Assembly (NCBI GenBank): GCA_002683405.1 | Contig: NYTH01000017.1 | Span: 32,066-96,065, forward strand | Source: Salinisphaeraceae bacterium | GTDB lineage: Bacteria > Pseudomonadota > Gammaproteobacteria > Nevskiales > Salinisphaeraceae | DNA length: 64,000 nucleotides | Direction: 5' to 3' | Shown here: piece by piece, positions 1 through 8,855 of the stretch | Layout: each line of letters begins with the position of its first letter | Position numbering within the stretch: position 1 is the stretch's first letter | Made by a program: the position numbers and the translations under genes | Notes under the pieces: model-generated | The model's input: the letters and a program-made list of their open reading frames with translations, nothing else | Database searches by the model: none | Told to the model about the DNA's origin: nothing

Positions 1-2
1 CC

Positions 3-479
3 CGCCTGGTTCAGGCCGGCGCGCAGGTCATGGCCGCTGATACCGATGAGGTCGGCGTGAACGCAGCGCGAACGGCGGGTGCCCGGATCGTCTCGCCGGA
101 TGAAATACTGGCCGTTCAGGCCGAGGTGCTTGCGCCCTGCGCCGTGGGCGCGGTGCTCAATGAGCGCAGTATTCCCGGCTTGCGTTGTCAGGTGATCGCG
201 GGCGGCGCCAACAATCAGCTCGCCACGCCGGAGGATGCCAGCCGGCTGAAGGACCGCGGCATCGTGTATGCCCCCGATTTCGTGATCAACGCTGGCGGAG
301 TCATCAACGTGGGCGATGAGCTGGCAGCGGGCGGCTACGACGAGCGCCGCGTGGCCACGCGCGTGGCCGCCATCGAACAGACGCTGGACGATATCTTTCG
401 CGAAGCCGAACACAGCGGCAGCACCACCGCGCAGCTGGCCGTCAAGCGTGCCCAGCGCCGGATTCGCGCCGGCCGCTAG
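3..479 (+). CDS. Glu/Leu/Phe/Val dehydrogenase family protein, C-terminal part
   Basis: This is the end of a gene that begins before the window; frame 3 is open from the first bases to the TAG at 477-479. The residues are typical of the NAD(P)-binding domain of amino-acid dehydrogenases such as leucine dehydrogenase: a VMAADTDE strand with the acidic residue that usually binds the NAD ribose, then APCAVGAVLN, VIAGGANNQLA and YAPDFVINAGGVINV. Family members oxidatively deaminate branched-chain or aromatic amino acids to 2-oxo acids. The substrate cannot be told without the N-terminal catalytic domain. An internal ATG at position 30 is not a real start, because conserved sequence continues upstream of it. 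Confidence 0.9.
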   Translation, partial: RLVQAGAQVMAADTDEVGVNAARTAGARIVSPDEILAVQAEVLAPCAVGAVLNERSIPGLRCQVIAGGANNQLATPEDASRLKDRGIVYAPDFVINAGGVINVGDELAAGGYDERRVATRVAAIEQTLDDIFREAEHSGSTTAQLAVKRAQRRIRAGR

Positions 480-607
480 CCGGGCGGTTCGGTCTGTCCC
501 GTACGCCGCGCGGCATCCTGCCGGCTTGAAACGCCGCGCCGGATACGAAATTGTAGGTGGCCTCGTCCACACCCTGGGCACCATCGATGCGGGGCAAGGA
601 GGCCAGC

Positions 608-1537
608 ATGGATCATAGTTGTTCCGACAAGCGCCGGCGCAGGCTGCTCAAGAGCGCGGCGGCCGCGGCCGTGATGGGCCTGCCGGGCTGTTCGCTGGTC
701 GACAAGGGCGATATCCGCCGGCGTGAAATTCCCTCGACAAGCGAACTGCTGCCCGTGGTCGGCCTGGGCACCTCGGATGTGTTCGAAACCGCCCCCGAAG
801 CCGGCCTGACCGGCCTGCGGGAAGTGGTGAAGATTTTTGGCAACCTGGGCGGCGAATTGATTGACACCGCACCCAGCTACGGCAACGCCGAGGAGAATCT
901 CGGACATCTCATCGGGCGCCTCGGGCTGCGCGACCGGCTGCTGATCGCCAGCAAGGTGGATCGAAACGGCGAGCGCGCCGGCCGCCAGCGCATGGCGCTA
1001 TCGGAAGACCGTCTGGGCGGGTCGCTCGATCTAATGCAGGTCCATAACCTGATTGACCTGCAGACCCAGCTTGCAACGCTGCGCGATTGGAAGGCCGAAG
1101 GGCGCATCCGCTACATTGGCGTCACGCACTACCGCGTCGAGGCTCATGAAGCGCTCGCGCGCGTGATGCAGGAAGAACCGCTGGATTTCGTGCAGTTCAA
1201 CTATTCCATCATCACGCCCGCGGCGGAGCAGCGGCTGCTGCCCATGGCCGCCGACAAGGGTATTGCCGTCATCATCAACCGGGCCTTCGAGGACGGTCGT
1301 CTGTTCGCCAGGACCCGTGGCCGGCAGCTGCCGGAATGGGCGGGCGAATTTGATGCGGAAAGCTGGGCGCAGTTTTTTCTTAAATATGTACTGGGGCATC
1401 CCGCCGTTACCTGCGTGATCCCCGGGACAGGCGACCCCCATCATATGGTGGACAATATGAGTGCGGGTGTCGGCAAGCTGCCCGTCACCCCCGATCTGCG
1501 CCAGCGCATGCGAAAGCTGGTGGCCGATATGTCGTGA
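608..1537 (+). CDS. Aldo/keto reductase with Tat-type signal
   Basis: A 309-aa aldo/keto reductase. The start at 608 is chosen because a perfect AAGGAGG lies at 596-602, five bases upstream. The N-terminus has a twin-arginine-like run (RRRRLLK) followed by an Ala-rich hydrophobic stretch ending LPGC, which resembles a lipobox but has Pro at -2, so export by Tat is likely and lipidation doubtful. The catalytic tetrad of the AKR superfamily can be placed: Asp and Tyr in LIDTAPSYG, Lys in LIASKVDR, His in LMQVHNL. It is expected to reduce carbonyls with NADPH; the substrate is unknown. A periplasmic AKR would have to fold with its cofactor before Tat export. The next gene starts about 90 bp downstream on the same strand. 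Confidence 0.85.
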   Translation: MDHSCSDKRRRRLLKSAAAAAVMGLPGCSLVDKGDIRRREIPSTSELLPVVGLGTSDVFETAPEAGLTGLREVVKIFGNLGGELIDTAPSYGNAEENLGHLIGRLGLRDRLLIASKVDRNGERAGRQRMALSEDRLGGSLDLMQVHNLIDLQTQLATLRDWKAEGRIRYIGVTHYRVEAHEALARVMQEEPLDFVQFNYSIITPAAEQRLLPMAADKGIAVIINRAFEDGRLFARTRGRQLPEWAGEFDAESWAQFFLKYVLGHPAVTCVIPGTGDPHHMVDNMSAGVGKLPVTPDLRQRMRKLVADMS

Positions 1538-1625
1538 TCCGGTGCGATCATGACGCGCGCTCGGCCGGCAAGACCGGGCCGAAAACCGAATTGAACAGGA
1601 GCCGGGATCTGCCCGGGAAAACAGC

Positions 1626-3038
1626 ATGGCCGATAGTCATACCGCCAATCCGATGTCGCTGGAAGAGCATCTCAAGCGCGAGAACGAGCTGCTGCTTGAG
1701 CCTCTCGCCGGGTTTCGGAAGCTCGACAGAATTGCGCATCGGCTGCAGCTGCTCGACAAGTCCGATTCGCTGACGCGGCGGGTGCCGTGGTGGCCGGTCA
1801 TTTCGATTCTGGGCACCTTCTCGGCCGGCAAGTCCACCTTTCTCAACCGCTATCTGCAAAGCGATCTGCAGATGACCGGCAACCAGGCCGTCGACGACCG
1901 ATTTACCGTCATCTGCTACAGCGACGACGGCAAACCCCGCACGCTCCCGGGGTCCGCGCTGGATGCCGATCCCCGCTTTCCCTTCTATCGCATCAGCGGT
2001 GATATTGACGAGGTCGCTGCGGGCGAGGGCGGGCGAATCAATACCTTTCTGCAGATCAAGACCTGCAACTCGGAGCTGGTGCGCGGCAAGATTCTGCTCG
2101 ACTCGCCCGGATTCGACGCGGACAGCCAGCGCACGGCCACGCTGAGGATTACCGACCGGATCATCGATCTGTCCGATCTGGTGCTGGTGTTTTTCGACGC
2201 CCGTCACCCGGAACCGGGCGCCATGCGGGACACGCTGCAGCACCTGGTCGCCGACACCATCAATCGCGATGACGCATCCAAGTTCCTCTTCGTGCTCAAC
2301 CAGATCGACGTGACCGCCAAGGAGGATAATCCCGAGGACATCGTCGCCGCCTGGCAGCGTGCGTTGGCTTCCTGCGGGCTGACCGCCGGCCGTTTCCTGC
2401 GCATTTACGACGAGCAGTCGGCCGCGCCGATGCCCGATGCGGCGCTGGCGCGTCGCTTCAAGGCCAAGAAAGACGAGGACATGACCGAGATCATGCGGCG
2501 CTTCCGCGATGTGGGTATCGAGCGTGCCTATCGGATCGTGGACATGCTGTCCTCGTCGGCCCGGATACTCGCGGGCGAACAGGGTGTCGGGCAGGTGCAG
2601 GGCTGGCTGCAGCGGTGGCGCTCACGCGTGTTGCTGTTCGACGCGCTGCTGCTGATGGCGGCCCTGGGGCTGGTGGCCGCGGGTCTGCTGCTGGCACAGG
2701 ACAAGACCCTGGCGCTGCTGTCGACGCTCGTGTCGGGCAGCGTCACCGGCTGGGTGGTGCTGGGTGGTTTTTTGATCATCGCCGCCACGGCCCATTTCTC
2801 GGTGCGCAACATGGCCGCCGGGCAAATCCTGGCCAAGATCCCGGTGGCCGCGAATCAGCCGTTGCGGATGGACGTGCGGCGTGCGTTTCGTGCCAACACC
2901 CGCTGGTTTCGCAGCATTTTTTCCACCCGTCCCAAGGGTTGGCACATGTTCTCGCGCAAGGAAATCGACCGGATTGTCGAGAGTCGCGAGCCCATGGTGC
3001 AGAAGCTCAACGACCGGTTCACGCGCCCCTCGGGCTAG
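1626..3038 (+). CDS. Dynamin-like membrane GTPase
   Basis: A 470-aa protein with a dynamin/EHD-type GTPase domain. G1 is GTFSAGKS (about residue 62), G3 is DSPGF (about 160), and G4 is NQID (about 222). Near residues 335-395 there are two closely spaced hydrophobic segments (VLLFDALLLMAALGLVAAG and a VVLGGFLIIAATAHF region), so the protein should form a membrane hairpin, as bacterial dynamin-like proteins and mitofusins do. The N-terminal 55 residues are charged and helical. Family members remodel or tether membranes in a GTP-dependent way; the role here is not known. An in-frame ATG at 1653 is an alternative start. It stands alone, with no paired second dynamin gene beside it. Confidence 0.8.
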   Translation: MADSHTANPMSLEEHLKRENELLLEPLAGFRKLDRIAHRLQLLDKSDSLTRRVPWWPVISILGTFSAGKSTFLNRYLQSDLQMTGNQAVDDRFTVICYSDDGKPRTLPGSALDADPRFPFYRISGDIDEVAAGEGGRINTFLQIKTCNSELVRGKILLDSPGFDADSQRTATLRITDRIIDLSDLVLVFFDARHPEPGAMRDTLQHLVADTINRDDASKFLFVLNQIDVTAKEDNPEDIVAAWQRALASCGLTAGRFLRIYDEQSAAPMPDAALARRFKAKKDEDMTEIMRRFRDVGIERAYRIVDMLSSSARILAGEQGVGQVQGWLQRWRSRVLLFDALLLMAALGLVAAGLLLAQDKTLALLSTLVSGSVTGWVVLGGFLIIAATAHFSVRNMAAGQILAKIPVAANQPLRMDVRRAFRANTRWFRSIFSTRPKGWHMFSRKEIDRIVESREPMVQKLNDRFTRPSG

Positions 3039-3208
3039 CCCGCATATTTCACGAGGGCGATTGACGCGGGCGCGTAAAAAATTGATACGAAGCAAAGAAT
3101 TCCAGAATTTGGGGCATTTTGATTGGTAAAGCTTGGATTCCGCGCCAATCTATCGCGGTGCCTTGCGCCGTGTAGATGACGGGGGCGCGGCGTATCGCTT
3201 GTCTTTCA

Positions 3209-3238
3209 CGCCAACTCTAGCTACGGCTAGGGTTGGCG
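3209..3238. repeat. Perfect-type intergenic hairpin with UACG tetraloop
   Basis: An inverted repeat of 13 bp (3209-3221 and 3226-3238, one G-U pair) closes a TACG loop. The loop with its closing C-G pair is a cUACGg tetraloop of the extra-stable UNCG class. No T-tract follows on either strand, so it is not a standard intrinsic terminator. It sits in the 266-bp gap 3039-3304, downstream of the dynamin-like gene on one strand and of the wbpD-like gene on the other. The rest of that gap shows no gene I can support. Confidence 0.7.
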
Positions 3239-3304
3239 CTCCAAGACCGCGCGCTACTTGCTGCGCCATGAGGATTATTCCAGGGGCAATTCACTCGCGA
3301 TCCC

Positions 3305-3898
3305 TCATGAAATATTTGGGCCAACCGGGGGCGGTTCCTGGCATTCCAGGCGCTCGTCGACAAGGCGGTAGTGTTCGCCGCCATGCGGACAGCGGGCGAC
3401 GGCGTCCCGGAAGGCCAGCACTTCACCGGCCCGGCTGACCCAGCCTGTGCGGCGAGCGGGCTGCCCGGTCATCAGCGCATGGGCGGTCACGTCCCGGGTC
3501 ACCACGGCGCCGGCGCCCACCAGGCAGTAGGCGCCCAGATGCAGGCCGCAGAGAATGGTGGCATTGGCGCCCAGGGTGGCGCCGCGCGCCACGCGGGTGG
3601 TCCGGAAGGCCTGCTTGCGATTGATGAAGGCGCGGGGATTGTTCACGTTGGTGAAGACCACCGACGGGCCGCAGAAGACTTCGTCTTCCAGCTCGACGCC
3701 TTCGAATAGGGAGACGTTGTTCTGGATCTTCACGCCCCGGCCGATCCGTACATCCGGCCCCACGTAGACGTTCTGGCCCAGCACGCAGTCGGGGCCGATA
3801 TCCGCTCCGCGGCAGACGTGGGAGAAATGCCAGACGCGCGTGCCCGGGCCCATGCGGGCCCCGTCGTCAATGCAGGCGGTCGGGTGAATATGCAGCAT
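3305..3898 (-). CDS. wbpD: WbpD/WlbB-like sugar N-acetyltransferase (left-handed beta helix)
   Basis: A 197-aa acyltransferase made of hexapeptide repeats (for example IHPTAC, IGPDCV, VGPDVR, IGRGVK), which build a left-handed beta helix. The stretches TRVWHFSHV, LGQNVYVG, KIQNNVSL, GPSVVFTNVNNPRA and GATLGANATILCG match the WbpD/WlbB group. These acetylate the 3-amino group of UDP-2-acetamido-3-amino-2,3-dideoxy-glucuronate for O-antigen synthesis. None of the partner genes (wbpA, wbpB, wbpE, wbpI) is nearby, so it is an orphan here. It lies 47 bp downstream of clpB on the same strand but is separated from it by a perfect hairpin. No good ribosome-binding site is visible before the ATG. Confidence 0.8.
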   Translation of the reverse strand: MLHIHPTACIDDGARMGPGTRVWHFSHVCRGADIGPDCVLGQNVYVGPDVRIGRGVKIQNNVSLFEGVELEDEVFCGPSVVFTNVNNPRAFINRKQAFRTTRVARGATLGANATILCGLHLGAYCLVGAGAVVTRDVTAHALMTGQPARRTGWVSRAGEVLAFRDAVARCPHGGEHYRLVDERLECQEPPPVGPNIS

Positions 3899-3907
3899 CG
3901 GGCCGGT

Positions 3908-3933
3908 GGCGGCATGCCCGATGGCATGCCGCC
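3908..3933 (-). terminator. Hairpin between clpB and wbpD-like gene
   Basis: A perfect 11-bp inverted repeat (3908-3918 and 3923-3933, GGCGGCATGCC and its complement) with a CGAT loop fills the gap between the clpB stop (3946) and the next start (3898). It lacks a U-tract, so it may act as a processing or stability hairpin or a weak terminator for clpB rather than a classical Rho-independent terminator. Confidence 0.55.
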
Positions 3934-3945
3934 CTGTGCAGTTGC

Positions 3946-6534
3946 TCAGGCTGCCTTGTCGAACGCGATCCCGGCGGAATCGTCCAGATCTGCCCGCACC
4001 GTCTCGCCGGCCAGAAATTCGCCGGCGAGTATGCGCTTGGCCAGCGGATTCTCGATCAGCGTCTGGATGGCCCGCTTGAGCGGCCGCGCGCCGTACACCG
4101 GGTCGAATCCGGCCTCGGCCAGCTTGTCCAGAGCGGCGTCGGTGACCTCCAGCTTCAGGTCCCGTTCGGCCAGACGCTGTTCCAGCGCGCGCATCTGCAT
4201 GCGCGCAATCGACCTGATTTCGGTCTTGCCCAGCGGGTGGAAGACAACCGTTTCGTCAATGCGGTTGATGAATTCGGGGCGGAACTGCGAAGCGACCACC
4301 TCCATGACCGATTCCTTCATGGTCTCGTAGTTTTCCTCGCCGGCGAGCTCCTGAATCAACTGGCTGCCCAGATTGGAGGTCATAACTATGACGGTGTTGC
4401 GAAAATCCACGGTGCGGCCGTGGCCGTCCGTCAGCCGGCCGTCATCGAGCACCTGCAGCAGGATATTGAAGACATCGCCGTGGGCCTTTTCCACTTCGTC
4501 CAGAAGGATGACGGAGTAGGGCTTGCGCCGGACCGCTTCGGTCAGGTAGCCGCCTTCCTCGTAACCGACATAGCCGGGCGGTGCGCCAATCAGTCGGGCG
4601 ACCGAGTGTTTTTCCATGAATTCGGACATGTCGATGCGCACCATGGCCTCTTCGGTGTCGAACAGAAAGGTCGCCAGTGATTTGCACAGCTCGGTCTTGC
4701 CCACGCCCGTGGGGCCCAGGAACAGGAAGGAGCCGATGGGGCGGTGAGGATCGGACAGACCGGAGCGCGCGCGCCGGATGGCGTCGGCCACCGCGGTAAC
4801 GGCCTCGTGCTGGCCGATCACGCGCTCGTGCAGGGCATCTTCCATACGCAGCAGCTTGTCGCGCTCGGCTTCGAGCATGCGGGAGACGGGAATGCCGGTC
4901 CATTTGGAAACGATCTCGGCAATTTCCTCGTCCGACACGCTGTCTCGCAACAGCCTGTTTTCTTCGCCGCCGCTTTCCGCGGCCTGTGCCTCGTCAAGCT
5001 TCTTTTCGAGTTCGGGGATACGGCCGTACTGGATTTCGGCGGCGCGGTTCAGGTCGCCGGCGCGGCGCGCGGCCTCCATTTCGGTGCGGGCGCGCTCGAG
5101 CTCCTCCCGCGTGTTGGCCGCACCGGACACCGAGGCCTTCTCGGCTTTCCAGATTTCTTCCAGATCGGAATACTCGCGCTCGAGTTCGCTGATGTCGGCG
5201 TCGAGCTTGTCCAGCCGCTGCCGGGCGGCGGCGTCAGACTCCTTTTTCAGCGCCTCACGCTCGATCTTGAGCTGAATCAGCCGGCGATCCAGCCGGTCGA
5301 GCTCCTCGGGCTTGGAGTCGATCTCGATGCGGATGCGGCTGGCGGCCTCGTCGACCAGGTCAATGGCCTTGTCGGGCAGTTTGCGGTCGGTAATGTAGCG
5401 GTGCGACAGACGGGCGGCCGCGATGATTGCCCCGTCGGTGATCTTGACCTTGTGGTGTACCTCGTAGCGTTCCTTCAGGCCACGCAGAATGGCCACCGTG
5501 TCCTCGACGCCGGGTTCATCCACCGTCACTTTCTGAAAACGCCGCTCTAGCGCAGCGTCCTTCTCGATATTCTGGCGGTATTCGTTGAGGGTGGTCGCGC
5601 CGACACAGTGCAGCTCGCCACGCGCCAGCGCCGGCTTGAGCATGTTGCCCGCGTCCATGGCGCCCTCGGCCTTGCCAGCGCCGACCAGGGTGTGAATCTC
5701 GTCGATGAACAGAATGATCCGGCCTTCCTGCTTGCCCAGTTCCTTGAGGACGCTTTTCAGGCGCTCCTCGAACTCGCCCCGGAACTTGGCGCCAGCGATC
5801 AGCGCGCCCAGGTCAAGCGACAGTACGCGCTTGTCCTTGAGGCCTTCCGGGACTTCGCCATTGATGATGCGCTGTGCCAGCCCCTCGACAATGGCCGTCT
5901 TGCCCACGCCGGGTTCGCCCACCAGCGCCGGGTTGTTCTTGGTGCGACGGGAGAGCACCTGGATCACGCGGCGGATTTCCTCGTCGCGGCCGATGACCGG
6001 GTCGAGCTTGCCCTGTTCGGCGCGCTCGGTCAGATCGATGGTGTAGTTCTCCAGCGCACCGCGCTGCTCTTCCGCATTGGGGTCATTCACTGCCTCGCCG
6101 CCGCGAATGGCTTCGATGGCCTGCTGAATGCCGGCGCGAGTGGCGCCCGCATCGCGGAGCAGCTCGCCCAGCGGTCCCTTGTCCTCGACCGCAGCCAGCA
6201 CGAACAGCTCGCTGGATATGAATGCATCCTTGCGCTGCTGGGCAGCCTTGTCGGTCAGGTTGAGCAGCCGGCCCAGATCCTGGCCCAGCCCCACCTCGCC
6301 GGTGGCGGTACCCACGGTGGGCAGGCCGTCAATGCTTTTTTGCAGGCCACTGCGCAGTCGCGCCAGGTCAATCCCGGCCGAGTCGAGCAAATGATGTACG
6401 CTTCCGCCCTGCTGGTTGAGCAGGGCCAGCATGAGATGCGCGGGTTCTATCTGGCTGTGGTCGCGGCCAACGGCCAGGCTCTGGGCTTCTCCGAGGGCCT
6501 GCTGGAACTTGCTAGTGAGTTTGTCGAGTCGCAT
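3946..6534 (-). CDS. clpB: ATP-dependent disaggregase ClpB
   Basis: An 862-aa Hsp100 chaperone, full length for the family. It has the Clp_N domain (1-145), first AAA+ domain with Walker A GEPGVGKT at 206-213 and Walker B LFIDEIHT, the long coiled-coil middle domain (about 400-525), and second AAA+ domain with GPTGVGKT near 605. ClpB hexamers pull polypeptides out of aggregates together with DnaK. The middle domain distinguishes it from ClpA, which is also in this window and lacks it. It is transcribed divergently from the sugar transferase gene, and a good sigma-32 promoter lies 64 bp upstream of its ATG. Confidence 0.98.
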   Translation of the reverse strand: MRLDKLTSKFQQALGEAQSLAVGRDHSQIEPAHLMLALLNQQGGSVHHLLDSAGIDLARLRSGLQKSIDGLPTVGTATGEVGLGQDLGRLLNLTDKAAQQRKDAFISSELFVLAAVEDKGPLGELLRDAGATRAGIQQAIEAIRGGEAVNDPNAEEQRGALENYTIDLTERAEQGKLDPVIGRDEEIRRVIQVLSRRTKNNPALVGEPGVGKTAIVEGLAQRIINGEVPEGLKDKRVLSLDLGALIAGAKFRGEFEERLKSVLKELGKQEGRIILFIDEIHTLVGAGKAEGAMDAGNMLKPALARGELHCVGATTLNEYRQNIEKDAALERRFQKVTVDEPGVEDTVAILRGLKERYEVHHKVKITDGAIIAAARLSHRYITDRKLPDKAIDLVDEAASRIRIEIDSKPEELDRLDRRLIQLKIEREALKKESDAAARQRLDKLDADISELEREYSDLEEIWKAEKASVSGAANTREELERARTEMEAARRAGDLNRAAEIQYGRIPELEKKLDEAQAAESGGEENRLLRDSVSDEEIAEIVSKWTGIPVSRMLEAERDKLLRMEDALHERVIGQHEAVTAVADAIRRARSGLSDPHRPIGSFLFLGPTGVGKTELCKSLATFLFDTEEAMVRIDMSEFMEKHSVARLIGAPPGYVGYEEGGYLTEAVRRKPYSVILLDEVEKAHGDVFNILLQVLDDGRLTDGHGRTVDFRNTVIVMTSNLGSQLIQELAGEENYETMKESVMEVVASQFRPEFINRIDETVVFHPLGKTEIRSIARMQMRALEQRLAERDLKLEVTDAALDKLAEAGFDPVYGARPLKRAIQTLIENPLAKRILAGEFLAGETVRADLDDSAGIAFDKAA

Positions 6535-6597
6535 GGGTCATCTCCTGAGTCTCGGGTCAGCAGCGTAGTGAACCGCTGCCCGCCTTCCATGCTCTGG

Positions 6598-6626
6598 ATA
6601 ATGCGGCCGGGTCGGATTGATTCAAG
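6598..6626 (-). promoter_or_regulatory. Sigma-32 (heat-shock) promoter of clpB
   Basis: Read on the minus strand, CTTGAA (6621-6626) is followed after 14 bases by CCGCATTAT (6598-6606). This is close to the RpoH consensus CTTGAA-N13-15-CCCCATtTA. It points at clpB, a classical heat-shock gene. Confidence 0.7.
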
Positions 6627-6671
6627 AAACACGAAGGCGCGAGATGATCGCGCCGTATCGAAAAAACAATA

Positions 6672-8084
6672 ATGTTGACCAGTACTGGAAATCTTCTCAG
6701 CACCGGCCAGGGTGTGGCCATGTTCATGCAGGGGGTGGTCTACGCGCTGCTGGCCGTGACCAGCCTTGTGGTCTGGACAAGCCTCTACGGCGAGCCGTTC
6801 GGGCCCAGTTATCGTGTACTGGCCGCGCTGGCGGCGATCTTTGCCTTCTTCACGTTTCGGGGCATCAGCCTGTTCAGCATGTGGCGCTGGAGCGAGCTGC
6901 CGCGACTGATCATCCGGTTTACCTTCGCCTGGACGCTGGTCGTGTTGCTGATGCTGGCGCTGGTGTACCTGCTGCAGCTCGCGGGCTCGGTGGTCTGGCC
7001 GGTCATACTGGGCTGGATGCTGGTGACACCGCTGGTGCTGCTGGTGGCTCACCTGGGCCTGCGGGCATTCATCAATGCGCGCTTTGAGCAGCTCCTCGAG
7101 CAGCGGCGCGCACTCATCGTGTTCGCCAGTGATGCCTCCCGCCAGCTGGCTGAAAGCGTGCGCAGCGACCCGCACGGCCGCTTTCAGGTGATGGGCTATC
7201 TGGACGACCGGGAAGAGGAGCGGACCGGCCCGATCCGCGGCCTGCCCAATCTCGGCAAGGCCGCCAACGTGGCCGAGGTGGTTGAGCGCGAGGACGTGCA
7301 GGTTGTTTTCGTCGTACTGCCGGAAATTGGTTTGCAGCGGGCCCGTAGCGTCATCGAGGAGCTGGACAAGACCCGGGCAGCGGTCTACTACGTGCCCGAT
7401 TTGTACGTGCTTGATCTGGGCAAGGCGCGCGTGGGCGAGATCAACGGAATACCGGTGCTCGAGCTTTCCGAAATGCCCATCTGGGGCGTGGACGGTGTGC
7501 TCAAGCGCTTGTTCGACTTCATGGTCGGTCTGGTCATTCTCCTGCTTATTTCGCCGGTCATGCTGGCCATCGCGCTGGCGATCAAGCTGGATGACCGTGG
7601 GCCGATCTTCTATCACCAGCAGCGTTGCGGTCTGCGCGGCAAGCGATTCTGGGTGCGCAAGTTCCGCAGCATGAAGACCCGGCCGGAACCGGAAGGCGCG
7701 TTCGTGCAGCAGGCCACCCGGGGCGACCCGCGCGTGACCCGTGTCGGACGGGTGCTGCGCGCCACATCGCTGGACGAGTTGCCCCAGTTCTGGAACGTGG
7801 TGGTGGGCGATATGAGTATCGTCGGTCCGCGGCCGCATGCTCTTTCGCATGACGATCACTACCGGCGGGAAATTCGGCGCTACATCAGCCGTCACAAGGT
7901 GCTTCCCGGCGTGACGGGCTGGGCGCAGATCAATGGGCTGCGGGGAGAAATCGAATCACCCGAGGACATGGCCCGGCGCATCGAATTCGACCTCGACTAC
8001 ATTCGCTACTGGAGCCCGGCTCTGGATCTGAAAATCATTCTGCTGACGATTCCGCGCATGCTGCGGGATCCGGCAGCGTACTAA
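6672..8084 (+). CDS. wcaJ: Undecaprenyl-phosphate glucose phosphotransferase (WcaJ-like)
   Basis: A 470-aa polyprenyl-phosphate hexose-1-phosphate transferase. The N-terminal half has four hydrophobic segments (about 18-135) and a CoA-binding-like domain (about 145-250). The C-terminal half starts with a membrane segment after KRLFDFMVG. It then carries the bacterial sugar-transferase signature: KFRSMKT, SLDELPQFWNV, MSIVGPRPHA and PGVTGWAQINGLRGE. These match WcaJ, which starts exopolysaccharide repeat-unit synthesis by moving glucose-1-phosphate onto undecaprenyl phosphate. No other polysaccharide gene is adjacent. The start lacks a clear ribosome-binding site; an in-frame ATG at 6720 is an alternative. 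Confidence 0.9.
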   Translation: MLTSTGNLLSTGQGVAMFMQGVVYALLAVTSLVVWTSLYGEPFGPSYRVLAALAAIFAFFTFRGISLFSMWRWSELPRLIIRFTFAWTLVVLLMLALVYLLQLAGSVVWPVILGWMLVTPLVLLVAHLGLRAFINARFEQLLEQRRALIVFASDASRQLAESVRSDPHGRFQVMGYLDDREEERTGPIRGLPNLGKAANVAEVVEREDVQVVFVVLPEIGLQRARSVIEELDKTRAAVYYVPDLYVLDLGKARVGEINGIPVLELSEMPIWGVDGVLKRLFDFMVGLVILLLISPVMLAIALAIKLDDRGPIFYHQQRCGLRGKRFWVRKFRSMKTRPEPEGAFVQQATRGDPRVTRVGRVLRATSLDELPQFWNVVVGDMSIVGPRPHALSHDDHYRREIRRYISRHKVLPGVTGWAQINGLRGEIESPEDMARRIEFDLDYIRYWSPALDLKIILLTIPRMLRDPAAY

Positions 8085-8099
8085 AAGGCAACGCAGCAA

Positions 8100-8849
8100 A
8101 TGACCAAGGCGTACAAGGACCCGGATTTCATGATGGGCCTGGAGGCACGGCCACTGCGCATCCTGGCGGAGTATCTGGAGCCCCGGCAACGGCTGGGCGA
8201 GCATCAGGTCCGTCGCAGCATCATCTTCTTCGGCTCCGCCCGTATCCGCCCGAAAGCGCCCGACGCCGTGGACGCCTCGGTGGATTACTATAACGAGGCG
8301 CGTGCCCTGGCAGCTCGACTGGCCCGCTGGACAACCGATTCCCACGAGCAGGCCGATCGCTATTTCATCTGTACCGGCGGCGGACCGGGCATCATGGAGG
8401 CCGCCAATCGGGGCGCGGCCGACGAGAATCGCAGCCTGTCGATGGGCTACAACATCTCGCTGCCGCATGAACAGGGCTCGAACGACTACATCAGCGAAGC
8501 GCTGAATTTCGAGTTCCACTACTTCTTCATGCGCAAGTTCTGGTTCATGTACAACAGCCACGGGCTGGTGATCTTCCCCGGCGGCTTCGGCACCATGGAC
8601 GAACTGTTCGAGGTGCTCACGCTCATCCAGACCGGCAAGCAGGCTCCCATACCCGTGGTGCTGTTCGGCGGGCATTTCTGGCGGCGGCTGATCGATTTCG
8701 ACCTGTTCGTCGAGATGGGCCTGATTTCACCCGAAGACGTCCGTCTGTTCCGCATCGTGGATACGGTGGATGAGGCGTTCGAGTATCTGAAGACGTCACT
8801 CGAAAGCGAGCATTTCGATCACTCGCAGACCGAGTTCCCCAAGGCCTGA
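8100..8849 (+). CDS. LOG family / TIGR00730 Rossmann-fold protein
   Basis: A 249-aa protein with the two signatures of the LOG (lysine-decarboxylase-like, TIGR00730) family: TGGGPGIMEAANRGA (about residue 95) and PGGFGTMDELFE (about 160). Members hydrolyse nucleoside 5'-monophosphates at the N-glycosidic bond, and some make cytokinin bases. The extended N-terminus before the Rossmann fold is typical of the larger bacterial group. It follows the sugar transferase by 15 bp and could be cotranscribed with it, though no functional link is obvious. Confidence 0.88.
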   Translation: MTKAYKDPDFMMGLEARPLRILAEYLEPRQRLGEHQVRRSIIFFGSARIRPKAPDAVDASVDYYNEARALAARLARWTTDSHEQADRYFICTGGGPGIMEAANRGAADENRSLSMGYNISLPHEQGSNDYISEALNFEFHYFFMRKFWFMYNSHGLVIFPGGFGTMDELFEVLTLIQTGKQAPIPVVLFGGHFWRRLIDFDLFVEMGLISPEDVRLFRIVDTVDEAFEYLKTSLESEHFDHSQTEFPKA

Positions 8850-8855
8850 CCGCAT

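Noticed and set aside
6447..7895. 482-codon open frame opposite the sugar transferase and start of clpB
   Set aside because: Overlaps two convincing genes and has no domain.
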